In this document: positions 1 to 6,674 of the stretch, piece after piece | How the letters are laid out: each line of letters starts with the position of its first letter | Position numbering within the stretch: position 1 is the first letter of the stretch | Assembly: GCA_934589525.1 (NCBI GenBank) | Contig: CAKTOB010000016.1 | Coordinates: 1-59,330 of the forward strand | Length of the DNA: 59,330 nt | DNA from: an uncultured Oscillospiraceae bacterium | GTDB lineage: Bacteria > Bacillota > Clostridia > Oscillospirales > Oscillospiraceae | Direction of reading: 5' to 3' | Notes under the pieces: generated by a model | Database searches by the model: none | What the model was told of the DNA's origin: nothing | The model's input: the letters and a program-made list of their open reading frames with translations, nothing else | Translations under genes and position numbers: made by a program

Positions 1-77
1 AGAACCTTGAAAAACCCCTGCTAAGGGAGTAGGCGTCTAAAAAGCGCGCGAGGGTTCAAATCCCTCTCACTCCGCCA
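1..77 (+). tRNA. tRNA-Ser(GCU), 5' end outside window
   Basis: The 3' part of a class II tRNA. The anticodon loop around 20-22 reads GCT between CCCT and AGGG stem arms. A long variable arm, a T arm with the GGTTCAAATCC core and a 3' end with encoded CCA at 75-77 follow. The acceptor and D arms lie before base 1. It is followed by a second serine tRNA. Confidence 0.9.
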
Positions 78-80
78 TTT

Positions 81-115
81 GCCTGTTTTACATTTTTGTA
101 GAACAGGCATTTTTT
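81..115 (+). terminator. Hairpin plus T tract between two tRNA-Ser genes
   Basis: GCCTGTT (81-87) pairs with AACAGGC (102-108), with further TACA/TGTA pairing inside, followed by a run of six T. It looks like an intrinsic terminator for the first tRNA, although it could also be a processing spacer. Confidence 0.5.
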
Positions 116-204
116 GGAGAGATGTCCGAGTGGTTTAAGGAGCTGGTCTTGAAAACCAGTGACGCGGCAACGCGCCGTGGGTTCGAATCCCACTCTCTCC
201 GCCA
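116..204 (+). tRNA. tRNA-Ser(UGA)
   Basis: Complete 89-base class II tRNA. The acceptor stem GGAGAGA pairs with TCTCTCC, the anticodon loop is CTTGAAA with anticodon TGA, a long variable arm contains a GCGGC/GCCGT-type stem, the T arm has GGTTCGAATCC, and CCA is encoded at 202-204. It decodes UCA and probably other UCN codons. Confidence 0.95.
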
Positions 205-210
205 TGCGTT

Positions 211-250
211 CCACGCTCCGGGCCATGTGCTCCGGGGCGTGGATTCCTTT
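211..250 (+). terminator. Intrinsic terminator after the serine tRNAs
   Basis: CCACGCTCCGG (211-221) pairs almost perfectly with CCGGGGCGTGG (232-242), followed by a T-rich tail. This closes the tRNA-Ser unit before a new promoter at 327. Confidence 0.65.
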
Positions 251-326
251 TAGTAGGGAATACCGGACGTACATGTGACAGGATTCGGCATGAATTAAAA
301 TTTTTCGCTGCTTTGTGAAAAAACTA

Positions 327-355
327 TTGACAAATGCTTCCTGGCATGATATTAT
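327..355 (+). promoter_or_regulatory. Vegetative promoter for the tRNA-Leu cluster
   Basis: Perfect -35 TTGACA (327-332), 17-base spacer and -10 TATTAT (350-355). Transcription would begin near 362, about 35 bases before the first tRNA-Leu. The near-consensus sequence fits a strongly transcribed stable RNA unit. Confidence 0.85.
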
Positions 356-396
356 GTCCAAGCGTTGAGCGACAGCTCACGTTTGAGTGAAGAAAT

Positions 397-484
397 GGGC
401 GAGTGGTGGAATTGGTAGACTCGCTAGATTCAGGTTCTAGTGTTCATTGCGGACGTGCGGGTTCAAGTCCCGCCTCGCCCACCA
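397..484 (+). tRNA. tRNA-Leu(CAG), copy 1
   Basis: An 88-base class II tRNA. The acceptor stem GGGCGAG pairs with CTCGCCC, the anticodon arm CTAGA-TTCAGGT-TCTAG gives anticodon CAG, and CCA is encoded. It reads CUG, a leucine codon that is very common in the genes of this window. It is the first of three near-identical tandem copies. Confidence 0.96.
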
Positions 485-509
485 ATCTCTTTTCTCTTCA
501 AAACAATAT

Positions 510-597
510 GGGCGAGTGGTGGAATTGGTAGACTCGCTAGATTCAGGTTCTAGTGTTCATTGCGGACGTGCGGGTTCAAGTCCCGCCTCGCCCACCA
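510..597 (+). tRNA. tRNA-Leu(CAG), copy 2
   Basis: Identical in sequence to copy 1 and separated from it by a 25-base A/T-rich spacer. Encoded CCA at 595-597. Probably cotranscribed with its neighbours and released by processing. Confidence 0.96.
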
Positions 598-623
598 GCT
601 TTTTCTTTTTCCTTCATATCTAT

Positions 624-711
624 GGGCGAGTGGTGGAATTGGTAGACTCGCTAGATTCAGGTTCTAGTGTCCATTACGGACGTGCGGGTTCAAGTCCCGC
701 CTCGCCCACCA
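624..711 (+). tRNA. tRNA-Leu(CAG), copy 3
   Basis: Same 88-base tRNA as copies 1 and 2, except in the variable arm. There GTTC becomes GTCC, which turns a G-U pair into a Watson-Crick pair, and a loop G becomes A. The 26-base spacer before it is unrelated to the first spacer, so only the tRNA unit is duplicated exactly. Confidence 0.96.
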
Positions 712-856
712 TAGAAAGACATCGGTTTTGATACAGAGGTATCTTGACTGGTGGCTTTTTCTTTTTGCAAAAATGCCAGTTTGCGGCGGTTTTTCCAATC
801 GTCGGCCGCTTCATCGTAACCCAGAATTATTTGTTGGAAAAATAGTGAAAAAAGGC

Positions 857-885
857 TTGCATTTTCCTAATACCTGTGCTAAAAT
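857..885 (+). promoter_or_regulatory. Promoter for rplS
   Basis: -35 TTGCAT (857-862), 17-base spacer, -10 TAAAAT (880-885). Predicted start near 892, which gives a leader of about 75 bases containing a stem-loop. Confidence 0.8.
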
Positions 886-902
886 AAATCGGTCTGAAAT
901 CA

Positions 903-943
903 AGGTGTGTCCTCTGCCACAAGAATTGTGGGTATGAACGCCT
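903..943 (+). promoter_or_regulatory. Structured leader of rplS (L19 leader-like)
   Basis: AGGTGT (903-908) can pair with ACGCCT (938-943), enclosing a second hairpin CCACA (917-921)/TGTGG (927-931). It lies just before the AGGAGGA site of rplS. Firmicutes are known to carry an L19 leader RNA here that serves autogenous control. The assignment rests on position and fold only. Confidence 0.5.
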
Positions 944-966
944 AATATTTAAGGAGGACAATTGTT

Positions 967-1308
967 ATGGATTTGGTAAAAGCATTGAACAGCCAGTACA
1001 TGAAGGAAGAGCTGCCCGAAGTTCGGGTGGGCGACACCGTTCGTGTGCACGTTCGCATCAAGGAAGGCGCTCGTGAGCGTATCCAGGTTTTCGAAGGCAC
1101 CATCATTGCCCGGAAGCATGGCGGCATCGGTGAGACCATCACTGTTCGTCGTGTGTCCTACGGCGTAGGCTGCGAGAAGGTCTTCCCCCTGCATTCTCCC
1201 AACGTTGCCATGATCGAGACCGTCCGTAAGGGCCAGGTTCGCCGTGCGAAGCTGTACTACCTGCGTGACCGCTTCGGCAAGGCTGCCAAGGTCAAGGAGA
1301 AGGTATAA
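967..1308 (+). CDS. rplS: 50S ribosomal protein L19
   Basis: L19 sits at the interface of the ribosomal subunits. The 113-residue protein has the usual family length and signatures: an N-terminal helix ([19 protein letters not shown]), the [13 protein letters not shown] strand segment, [13 protein letters not shown] and a basic C-terminus ending [10 protein letters not shown]. The ATG follows an AGGAGGA site by eight bases. It is a single-gene transcript with its own promoter at 857, a structured leader and a strong terminator at 1327. It precedes lepB and rbgA, the usual Firmicutes order. Confidence 0.98.
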   Translation: MDLVKALNSQYMKEELPEVRVGDTVRVHVRIKEGARERIQVFEGTIIARKHGGIGETITVRRVSYGVGCEKVFPLHSPNVAMIETVRKGQVRRAKLYYLRDRFGKAAKVKEKV

Positions 1309-1326
1309 TTTGCTTTTCATAAAAAG

Positions 1327-1349
1327 AGAGGGCTTGGCCCTCTTTTTTT
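1327..1349 (+). terminator. Intrinsic terminator of rplS
   Basis: AGAGGGC (1327-1333) and GCCCTCT (1337-1343) form a 7-bp stem with a TTG loop, followed by a T run. The A run before the stem could allow some activity on the other strand. Confidence 0.9.
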
Positions 1350-1390
1350 ATACGCCGCAGGAACTTTTTCGGAATTTTTGCTTTTATTTC

Positions 1391-1419
1391 TGGAAATGCC
1401 TGGAAAGCTGTGGTACAAT
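1391..1419 (+). promoter_or_regulatory. Probable promoter of the lepB operon
   Basis: -35 TGGAAA (1391-1396), 17-base spacer, -10 TACAAT (1414-1419), 48 bases before the lepB start. The -35 has one mismatch at its second base and one at its fifth. Confidence 0.6.
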
Positions 1420-1466
1420 AGAAAAATCGTATACCGGTATCGCCATAACGCTGGGAGGAAATACAG

Positions 1467-2075
1467 TTGGCCAGAATGAAGAAACAAGCGCATAAAGAGG
1501 AAGAAAAGAAGCTGACCCCAGGCCAAAGTGTTGCCATGTACCTTCATGATTTGCTGTGGATGCTGGCGGTGATCCTTTTCGCCTTTCTGGTGTTTTTTAG
1601 GATCATTGTGGTCTCCGGGCCCTCCATGCGGCAGACCCTGCTGGATGGAGACTATCTGCTGCTTGTCAGCAACCTTTTCTATCGGGACCCCCAGGCGGGG
1701 GATGTAGTGGTCGTCAGCAAGCAGAGCTATGATGACGGAAAGCCCATTGTAAAGCGGGTCATTGCCACCCAGGGGCAGATCGTGGATATGGATTTTGAAA
1801 ACGGCATTGTCTATGTAGACGGCCTTCCTTTGGAAGAGGACTATGTCAATACCCCCACCAACCTGGACGAAGGCAATGTGTTTCCTCAAATCGTGGAAGA
1901 GGGCTGCGTGTTCGTCATGGGAGACAACCGCAACAATTCCAAGGACAGCCGCAGCCCGGAAATCGGGCAGGTCGATACCCGGGAGGTTTTGGGAAAGGTG
2001 GCCCTGCTGCTGTTCCCGGGAACCGACGGAGGCAATCAGGAAAGAAATATGCAGAGGATAGGGACGGTGCAATAA
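1467..2075 (+). CDS. lepB: Signal peptidase I
   Basis: Membrane serine-lysine protease that removes signal peptides from exported proteins. The start is taken as TTG at 1467 because GGGAGGA lies seven bases before it; the first ATG (1476) is too far from that site. The 202-residue protein has a charged N-terminus, one membrane helix at about residues 28-48, the catalytic serine in SGPSMRQTL (S53), the general-base lysine in VKRVIA (K96), and the conserved GDNRNNSKDSR box near the C-terminus. It heads an operon with rbgA, rnhB and yraN, with two bases between its stop and rbgA. Confidence 0.95.
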   Translation: MARMKKQAHKEEEKKLTPGQSVAMYLHDLLWMLAVILFAFLVFFRIIVVSGPSMRQTLLDGDYLLLVSNLFYRDPQAGDVVVVSKQSYDDGKPIVKRVIATQGQIVDMDFENGIVYVDGLPLEEDYVNTPTNLDEGNVFPQIVEEGCVFVMGDNRNNSKDSRSPEIGQVDTREVLGKVALLLFPGTDGGNQERNMQRIGTVQ

Positions 2076-2077
2076 AA

Positions 2078-2947
2078 ATGGAGAATATGAATATTCAATG
2101 GTATCCGGGCCATATGACCAAAACCCGGCGGCAGATCGAGGCAGACCTGAAGCAGGTAGACGCGGTTTGCGAAATCGTGGACGCCCGGATCCCCATGTCC
2201 AGCCGGAACCCGGATATTGATGCCATTTGCGGCAATAAGCCCAGAATGATCGTCCTGAACCGTATGGATTTGGCAGACCCGGCGGCCACCAGCCGGTGGA
2301 AGGCCTATTTTGAAAAAAAGGGTATGGCAGTCATAGCCACGGACTGCAAAACAAAGCGGGGCATTTCCGGTTTTACCCCCGCTGCCCGGACGGCCTGTGC
2401 GGAGAAGCTGGCCAGGGACGCTGCAAAGGGCATGAATCGCCCCCTGCGGGTCATGGTGGTGGGCATTCCCAATGTGGGAAAATCCACCCTCATCAACCAG
2501 ATTTCCGGCAGAAAGGGCGCCAAGGCGGAAAACCGCCCCGGTGTCACCAGAGGCAAACAGTGGGTCACGGTGGATGCCGGTTTGCAGCTGCTGGATACCC
2601 CGGGGATCCTCTGGCCCAAATTCGAGGACCCGGAGGTCGGCATGATGCTGGCCTTTACCGGGGCAGTGAAGGAGGGCGTTATTGATGTAGAGGAGCTGGC
2701 CTGCCGCCTGCTGGAGCTGCTGCTAAGCTTCTACCCTCAAACTTTGGCAGAGCGCTATAAGGTAGAAGCCCCCCAGGGTACGCCCGGTTATGAGCTGCTG
2801 GAAATGGCCGGAAAGAATCGGGGGTATCTGTTATCCCGGGGAGAAATCCATACGGAGCGGATGGCAAAGGTGCTGCTGGATGAATTTCGCAGCGGAAAAC
2901 TGGGAAAATTTACCCTGGAACAGCCGAAGGAGGAAGACCATGTCTGA
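2078..2947 (+). CDS. rbgA: Ribosome biogenesis GTPase RbgA (YlqF)
   Basis: Circularly permuted GTPase that acts late in 50S subunit assembly in Firmicutes. The 289 residues show the permuted motif order: the G4 motif NRMD comes first (about residues 61-64), then the G1 P-loop GIPNVGKST (about 129-137), then G3 DTPGI. The N-terminus IQWYPGHMTK is the family hallmark, and a C-terminal helical domain is present. It overlaps the start of rnhB by eight bases, which implies translational coupling. The ATG at 2078 has only a weak ribosome site; a second ATG three codons on is possible. Confidence 0.95.
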   Translation: MENMNIQWYPGHMTKTRRQIEADLKQVDAVCEIVDARIPMSSRNPDIDAICGNKPRMIVLNRMDLADPAATSRWKAYFEKKGMAVIATDCKTKRGISGFTPAARTACAEKLARDAAKGMNRPLRVMVVGIPNVGKSTLINQISGRKGAKAENRPGVTRGKQWVTVDAGLQLLDTPGILWPKFEDPEVGMMLAFTGAVKEGVIDVEELACRLLELLLSFYPQTLAERYKVEAPQGTPGYELLEMAGKNRGYLLSRGEIHTERMAKVLLDEFRSGKLGKFTLEQPKEEDHV

Positions 2948-3554
2948 AATCGATCTTTGGGCCATTGAAAAAGAGTACCCGGACATCCGGTTGATTTGTG
3001 GAGTGGATGAGGCGGGCAGGGGACCGCTGGCCGGGCCTGTATGCGCCGCGGCGGTGATTTTACCCAAGAACCTGGAAATCCCAGGGCTCAATGACAGCAA
3101 GAAGCTGTCAGATAAGCGCCGCCGGGAGCTGTTTCCTCTGATTCAGGAGCAGGCGCTGGCCTATGGCATTGCCTTTGCCAGTCAAGAAGAAATCGATGAA
3201 TTAAACATTTTACAGGCGACCTTTTTAGCCATGGGCAGAGCCCTGGAGCAATTGAAGCCCAAGGCGGAGTTTGCCCTAATCGACGGAAACCGGCAGACGG
3301 ACTTTGGCATTCCCTGCAGGACCGTGGTCCAGGGGGACAGCCTCAGCGCCAATATTGCGGCGGCCTCCGTCCTGGCGAAGGTCACCCGGGACGATTATAT
3401 GATCAAAATGGCGGAAGCCTATCCGGGCTATGGCTTTGAAATCCATAAAGGCTACGGCACCAAGGCCCATTATGCCGCGCTGCGGGAGCTGGGCCCCTGT
3501 CCCATTCACCGGAAGACATTCCTTAAAAAGTTCTATGGCGAATCTGCTGGGTAA
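2940..3554 (+). CDS. rnhB: Ribonuclease HII
   Basis: Endonuclease that cuts the RNA strand of RNA-DNA hybrids and single ribonucleotides in DNA. The start is ATG 2940, after AAGGAGGA at 2927-2934, giving 204 residues; the reading frame is open further upstream but lacks a site there. Catalytic acidic residues are seen in GVDEAGRGPLAGPV (D23, E24), in ALIDGN and in VTRDDYM, and the HKGYGTKAHY motif is present. The gene overlaps rbgA by 8 bases and yraN by 20 bases. Confidence 0.95.
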   Translation: MSEIDLWAIEKEYPDIRLICGVDEAGRGPLAGPVCAAAVILPKNLEIPGLNDSKKLSDKRRRELFPLIQEQALAYGIAFASQEEIDELNILQATFLAMGRALEQLKPKAEFALIDGNRQTDFGIPCRTVVQGDSLSANIAAASVLAKVTRDDYMIKMAEAYPGYGFEIHKGYGTKAHYAALRELGPCPIHRKTFLKKFYGESAG

Positions 3555-3894
3555 CTGGGGAGAGGCCCAGGCGGCGGAATATCTGCGGCGCAAGGGCTAC
3601 AGCATTGTGACCACCAATTTCCGCTGCCGCTTCGGGGAAATTGATCTGATCGTCCGCAACCGAAAATTTCTGGTGTTCGTGGAAGTGAAACTGCGCAAAA
3701 ACGCCAATTTCGCCCAGGCCCGGGAATTTGTAGATTATAAAAAGCAGCAGCGTCTGCGCACAACGGCTTCTCTTTACTTATCCCGGTACCCCGCGACCTT
3801 GCAGCCAAGGTTTGACGTAATCGAGGTCTACGCCCCCCAGGGCATGGAAACGGTGAAGCCGGTCATCAATCATTTGGAGGATGCGTTTCAATGA
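3535..3894 (+). CDS. yraN: UPF0102 protein YraN, predicted nuclease fold
   Basis: A 119-residue member of the UPF0102/YraN family. It carries a PD-(D/E)xK-type core visible as FGEIDLIV followed by FVEVKLRKN. The N-terminus NLLGNWGEAQAAEYLRRKGY is typical. Its biochemical role is not established; the conserved position next to rnhB suggests DNA or RNA repair or processing. ATG 3535 is inside the end of rnhB, and the gene ends in an ATGA overlap with the dipeptidase. Confidence 0.88.
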   Translation: MANLLGNWGEAQAAEYLRRKGYSIVTTNFRCRFGEIDLIVRNRKFLVFVEVKLRKNANFAQAREFVDYKKQQRLRTTASLYLSRYPATLQPRFDVIEVYAPQGMETVKPVINHLEDAFQ

Positions 3895-4856
3895 AGTTTC
3901 CTGTTTTTGACCTGCACTGTGATACGGCCCTGCGGCTGCTGGGTGACGACGGCAACCAGGCGGGCAGTCTTAAATCCAACCAAGGACATATCGATTTGAC
4001 CCGGGCCAAAGCGCTTGCCGGATATTGCCAGTGCTTTGCCTGCTTTACAACGCCTTCCATGTCCGAAAAGGACTGGTACGGCGTTTCTCCCGTAGTGATG
4101 TTCGAGCGGGAAATCGCCACCGTTCAGCGGGAAATCGATAAGAATAAAAGAATGATCGGTCTGGTTTACAGCCCCAAGGAAATTCGGGAGAACCTGGAAA
4201 AAGGGAAGATGTCGGCGCTTTTGACCATTGAAGGACCGGCGGGTTTTGGGTTTGACCCGGAGCTGCTGGAAAACCTTTATCAAATCGGCTTCCGAATCTC
4301 CACGCTGGGATGGAACGAGAAAAACGTTCTGACCGGCTCCCATCAGACCGGGGAGGGGCTCACGGACCTGGGCAAAACCTATGTGCGCAGATGCCAGGAA
4401 CTGGGCATTCTGGTGGATGTGAGCCATATCAGTGACAGAGGCTTCTGGGATATTATGGACATTACCCCGGCTCCGGTGATCGCCACCCATTCCAACAGCC
4501 GTGCCCTCTGCGGCCACAGCAGAAATCTGACGGATGACATGTTCCGGGCCATCCGGGAAACCGGCGGCGTGGTAGGCATCAATCAGTTTGCGGAGTTCCT
4601 GGGGGAAAACCCCACCCTGGACACCATCTGTGACCACATTTTCCATTTCCTGGAACTGGACCCGGAGGGGACACACGTTGCCCTGGGCGGTGATTTGGAT
4701 GGCTGTTCCGCTTTGGCGGAGGGCTTCCGGGGCATCGAAAGCTATGAGGCGCTGGCAGAGCGTCTGCTGGAACGGGGCCTGACCGAGGACATGGTCATGA
4801 ATCTATACTGGAATAATGCGTTGGGAGTGATGGACGCTGCGGTACAGAACAACTAG
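3891..4856 (+). CDS. Membrane dipeptidase family protein (peptidase M19)
   Basis: Zinc-dependent dipeptidase of the renal dipeptidase family, probably cleaving small dipeptides in the cytoplasm. The 321 residues are near the family length. Metal ligands are visible as FDLHCDT (H and D), E in LLTIEGPAGF, and the histidines in VDVSHIS and ATHSNSRALCGHSRN, with the substrate-site D in GGDLDG. No signal peptide is seen. The ATG overlaps the yraN stop as ATGA, with a GGAGG site ten bases earlier. The 3' end overlaps the next gene if that gene starts at CTG 4837. Confidence 0.92.
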   Translation: MKFPVFDLHCDTALRLLGDDGNQAGSLKSNQGHIDLTRAKALAGYCQCFACFTTPSMSEKDWYGVSPVVMFEREIATVQREIDKNKRMIGLVYSPKEIRENLEKGKMSALLTIEGPAGFGFDPELLENLYQIGFRISTLGWNEKNVLTGSHQTGEGLTDLGKTYVRRCQELGILVDVSHISDRGFWDIMDITPAPVIATHSNSRALCGHSRNLTDDMFRAIRETGGVVGINQFAEFLGENPTLDTICDHIFHFLELDPEGTHVALGGDLDGCSALAEGFRGIESYEALAERLLERGLTEDMVMNLYWNNALGVMDAAVQNN

Positions 4857-5865
4857 AACCCCCGAAGGCAGCTATGAAGAGCTGCAGGCCTTCCGAGAGG
4901 ACCGAAGCCCGGACGGCGGGCTTTATGTACCGGAACGGATCCCGAGGTTTTCCAGGGAGGAGATCCTGGAACTGGGACGGATGACGGAAAACGCCGCCGC
5001 CGCAAAGCTCATGGCACTGTATCTGGGAGACCGGATCTCTTCCTGGGATTTGGATTTTTCCGTTGGCCGCCGCTGGGTCCGCCGGAAGGAATTGGACAGA
5101 AAGAATGTTCTTTTAGAAAGCTGGCACAATCCCGAGGGGGAAATCGACTATCTGTTCCGGTTCCTCTCAGAGCGGCTTGGGACGCCTTTGGGCTTCTGGG
5201 GGAAAACCGTGGTCCGCATGGCGGCTGCCGGAACGATGATCGCCGGAATGGCTGCAGAGAAGCGCATGAACTGGGAAGAACCGGCGGAGTTTGCGGTGAT
5301 CTCCGGTGATTTTTCTGGCATTCTGGCAGGCGTATATTTAAAAGCCATGGGTTTTCCCATTGGAAAACTGGTTTGCTGCTGCAACGAAAACAACAGCATT
5401 TGGGAACTGGTGCATTTAGGCCAGCTGCGGACGGACGGCATCTGCCAGCAAACCCTGACCCCGGCGGCAGATACGCTGCTTCCCCAGGGGCTGGAGCATC
5501 TGCTGTGCTGCCTTGGCGGCGAAAAAACGGCGCTGGAATATGCGAGGTGCGCCTATATGGGGTTAAGCTATGCACCGGATGAAAACCTGCTTGCGAAGCT
5601 GCAAACCGTTTTGTTTGTGGGCGTTGTGAGTCGGGAACGGCTGGAACTGACCCTGACCGGGGTTCTCAAGAACTACGGCTGCCTGATTTCCCCCTATGGG
5701 GCCATGGCTTATGCGGGAGCCCAGGACTATCGGGCAAAAAGCGGAGAGAATCGGCTGTGCCTGATGCTGTCAGACCGGAATCCGGTCCTGGATGCCCAGG
5801 CCCTGGAAACCCTTCTGGGCATCTCCCACAATGCGGTGCGGGATTATTTGAATCAGGGGAGGTGA
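4837..5865 (+). CDS. Threonine synthase-like protein lacking the PLP lysine
   Basis: The first ATG (4981) would cut off a clearly conserved N-terminus. The frame upstream encodes YRTTR and then SPDGGLYVPERIPRFSREE, matching the YxSTRG and DGGLYVPE signatures of threonine synthase. The best start is CTG 4837, nine bases after GGGAG (4823-4827), giving 342 residues against about 490 for real threonine synthases. Residues 152-188 (ISGDFSGILAGVYLKAMG, then CNENNSI) match the family block around PTGNFGNILAG. The active-site block HGPTxAFKD aligns with HNPEGEID (97-104), so the PLP lysine is lost and the central domain is shortened. Probably a non-catalytic paralogue. Its role is unknown. Confidence 0.75.
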   Translation: MRYRTTRTPEGSYEELQAFREDRSPDGGLYVPERIPRFSREEILELGRMTENAAAAKLMALYLGDRISSWDLDFSVGRRWVRRKELDRKNVLLESWHNPEGEIDYLFRFLSERLGTPLGFWGKTVVRMAAAGTMIAGMAAEKRMNWEEPAEFAVISGDFSGILAGVYLKAMGFPIGKLVCCCNENNSIWELVHLGQLRTDGICQQTLTPAADTLLPQGLEHLLCCLGGEKTALEYARCAYMGLSYAPDENLLAKLQTVLFVGVVSRERLELTLTGVLKNYGCLISPYGAMAYAGAQDYRAKSGENRLCLMLSDRNPVLDAQALETLLGISHNAVRDYLNQGR

Positions 5866-5870
5866 GTGCT

Positions 5871-6560
5871 GTGGCGCTGTATGCCATTGGAGATCTGCAT
5901 CTGTGCCTGGGAGCGCCGAAGCCCATGGATGTATTCGGCGGAGCCTGGGTCGGGTATATGGAAAAACTCCGGCAGGGCATGTCGGTAATCGGTCCGGAGG
6001 ATACAACGGTCCTGATGGGGGATTTGAGCTGGGCTCTGGACCTGCCCGGTGCCAAAGAGGACTTTGCCTGGCTCCAGGAGATTCCCGGAGAAAAGATTAT
6101 TTTAAAAGGAAACCATGACTACTGGTGGAGCACCCAGGCGAAATTTGAAAAATTCTGCCTGGAACATGGGTTTACCCAGATGCACCTTCTGAATAACAAC
6201 TGCTTCTTTTATGAAGACGTGGCCATTTGCGGCACCAGAGGCTGGTTTTTTGAGGAAGAGCGGTCCGGGGCCCACGACGAAAAGGTGTTCCGCCGGGAGT
6301 TGATGCGCCTGGAAGCTTCTCTAAAAGCGGCAGGGGAGCGGCAGAAGCTGGTGTTCCTGCATTACCCTCCTAAATACAAGGGCTACAACTGTCCGGAGAT
6401 TCTGGAGCTTCTAAAAAAATACGAAGTGCGGCAGTGCTTTTACGGCCATCTCCACGGAGCAAGCCACCGTCTTGCCATGGAAGGGCTATGGGATGGGGTC
6501 GAATACCGTCTTCTGTCTGCGGACTATCTGAATTTCCGGCCCTACAAAGTAAAAAATTGA
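5871..6560 (+). CDS. Predicted metallophosphoesterase
   Basis: A 229-residue calcineurin-like phosphohydrolase. Metal-binding motifs occur in the usual order: AIGDLHL (DxH) at the N-terminus, VLMGDLSW (GD), ILKGNHDYWW (GNHD), a single H in VFLHYPP, and CFYGHLHG (GHxH). The substrate is unknown. The start is GTG 5871, after GGGGAGG at 5856-5862; a GTG at 5862 sits on top of that site. It is the last gene of the lepB operon, five bases after the threonine synthase-like gene. Confidence 0.85.
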   Translation: MALYAIGDLHLCLGAPKPMDVFGGAWVGYMEKLRQGMSVIGPEDTTVLMGDLSWALDLPGAKEDFAWLQEIPGEKIILKGNHDYWWSTQAKFEKFCLEHGFTQMHLLNNNCFFYEDVAICGTRGWFFEEERSGAHDEKVFRRELMRLEASLKAAGERQKLVFLHYPPKYKGYNCPEILELLKKYEVRQCFYGHLHGASHRLAMEGLWDGVEYRLLSADYLNFRPYKVKN

Positions 6561-6579
6561 AAAGTTTTTAAGAAAAGTA

Positions 6580-6608
6580 TGGACAACGCTTGCTTTATTT
6601 GATAGAAT
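6580..6608 (+). promoter_or_regulatory. Promoter of tig
   Basis: -35 TGGACA (6580-6585), 17-base spacer, -10 TAGAAT (6603-6608). The leader of about 60 bases contains a small GGTGC/GCACC hairpin just before the AGGAGG site. Confidence 0.75.
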
Positions 6609-6674
6609 ATATCGGCTATGTAAAAATATAAATAAAGGGTGCGGTTTTCGGCACCTATCAGGAGGTATATTTAC

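Noticed and set aside
56..361. A 101-codon minus-strand frame containing VGFEPTARCRVTGF
   Set aside because: Antisense translation of tRNA-Ser(UGA) and its flanks; this type of peptide is a well-known annotation artefact.
447..731. A 94-codon frame with repeated VVELVDSLDSGSS segments
   Set aside because: It is a translation of the tandem tRNA-Leu genes. The repeated peptide comes from the tRNA copies, not from a protein repeat.
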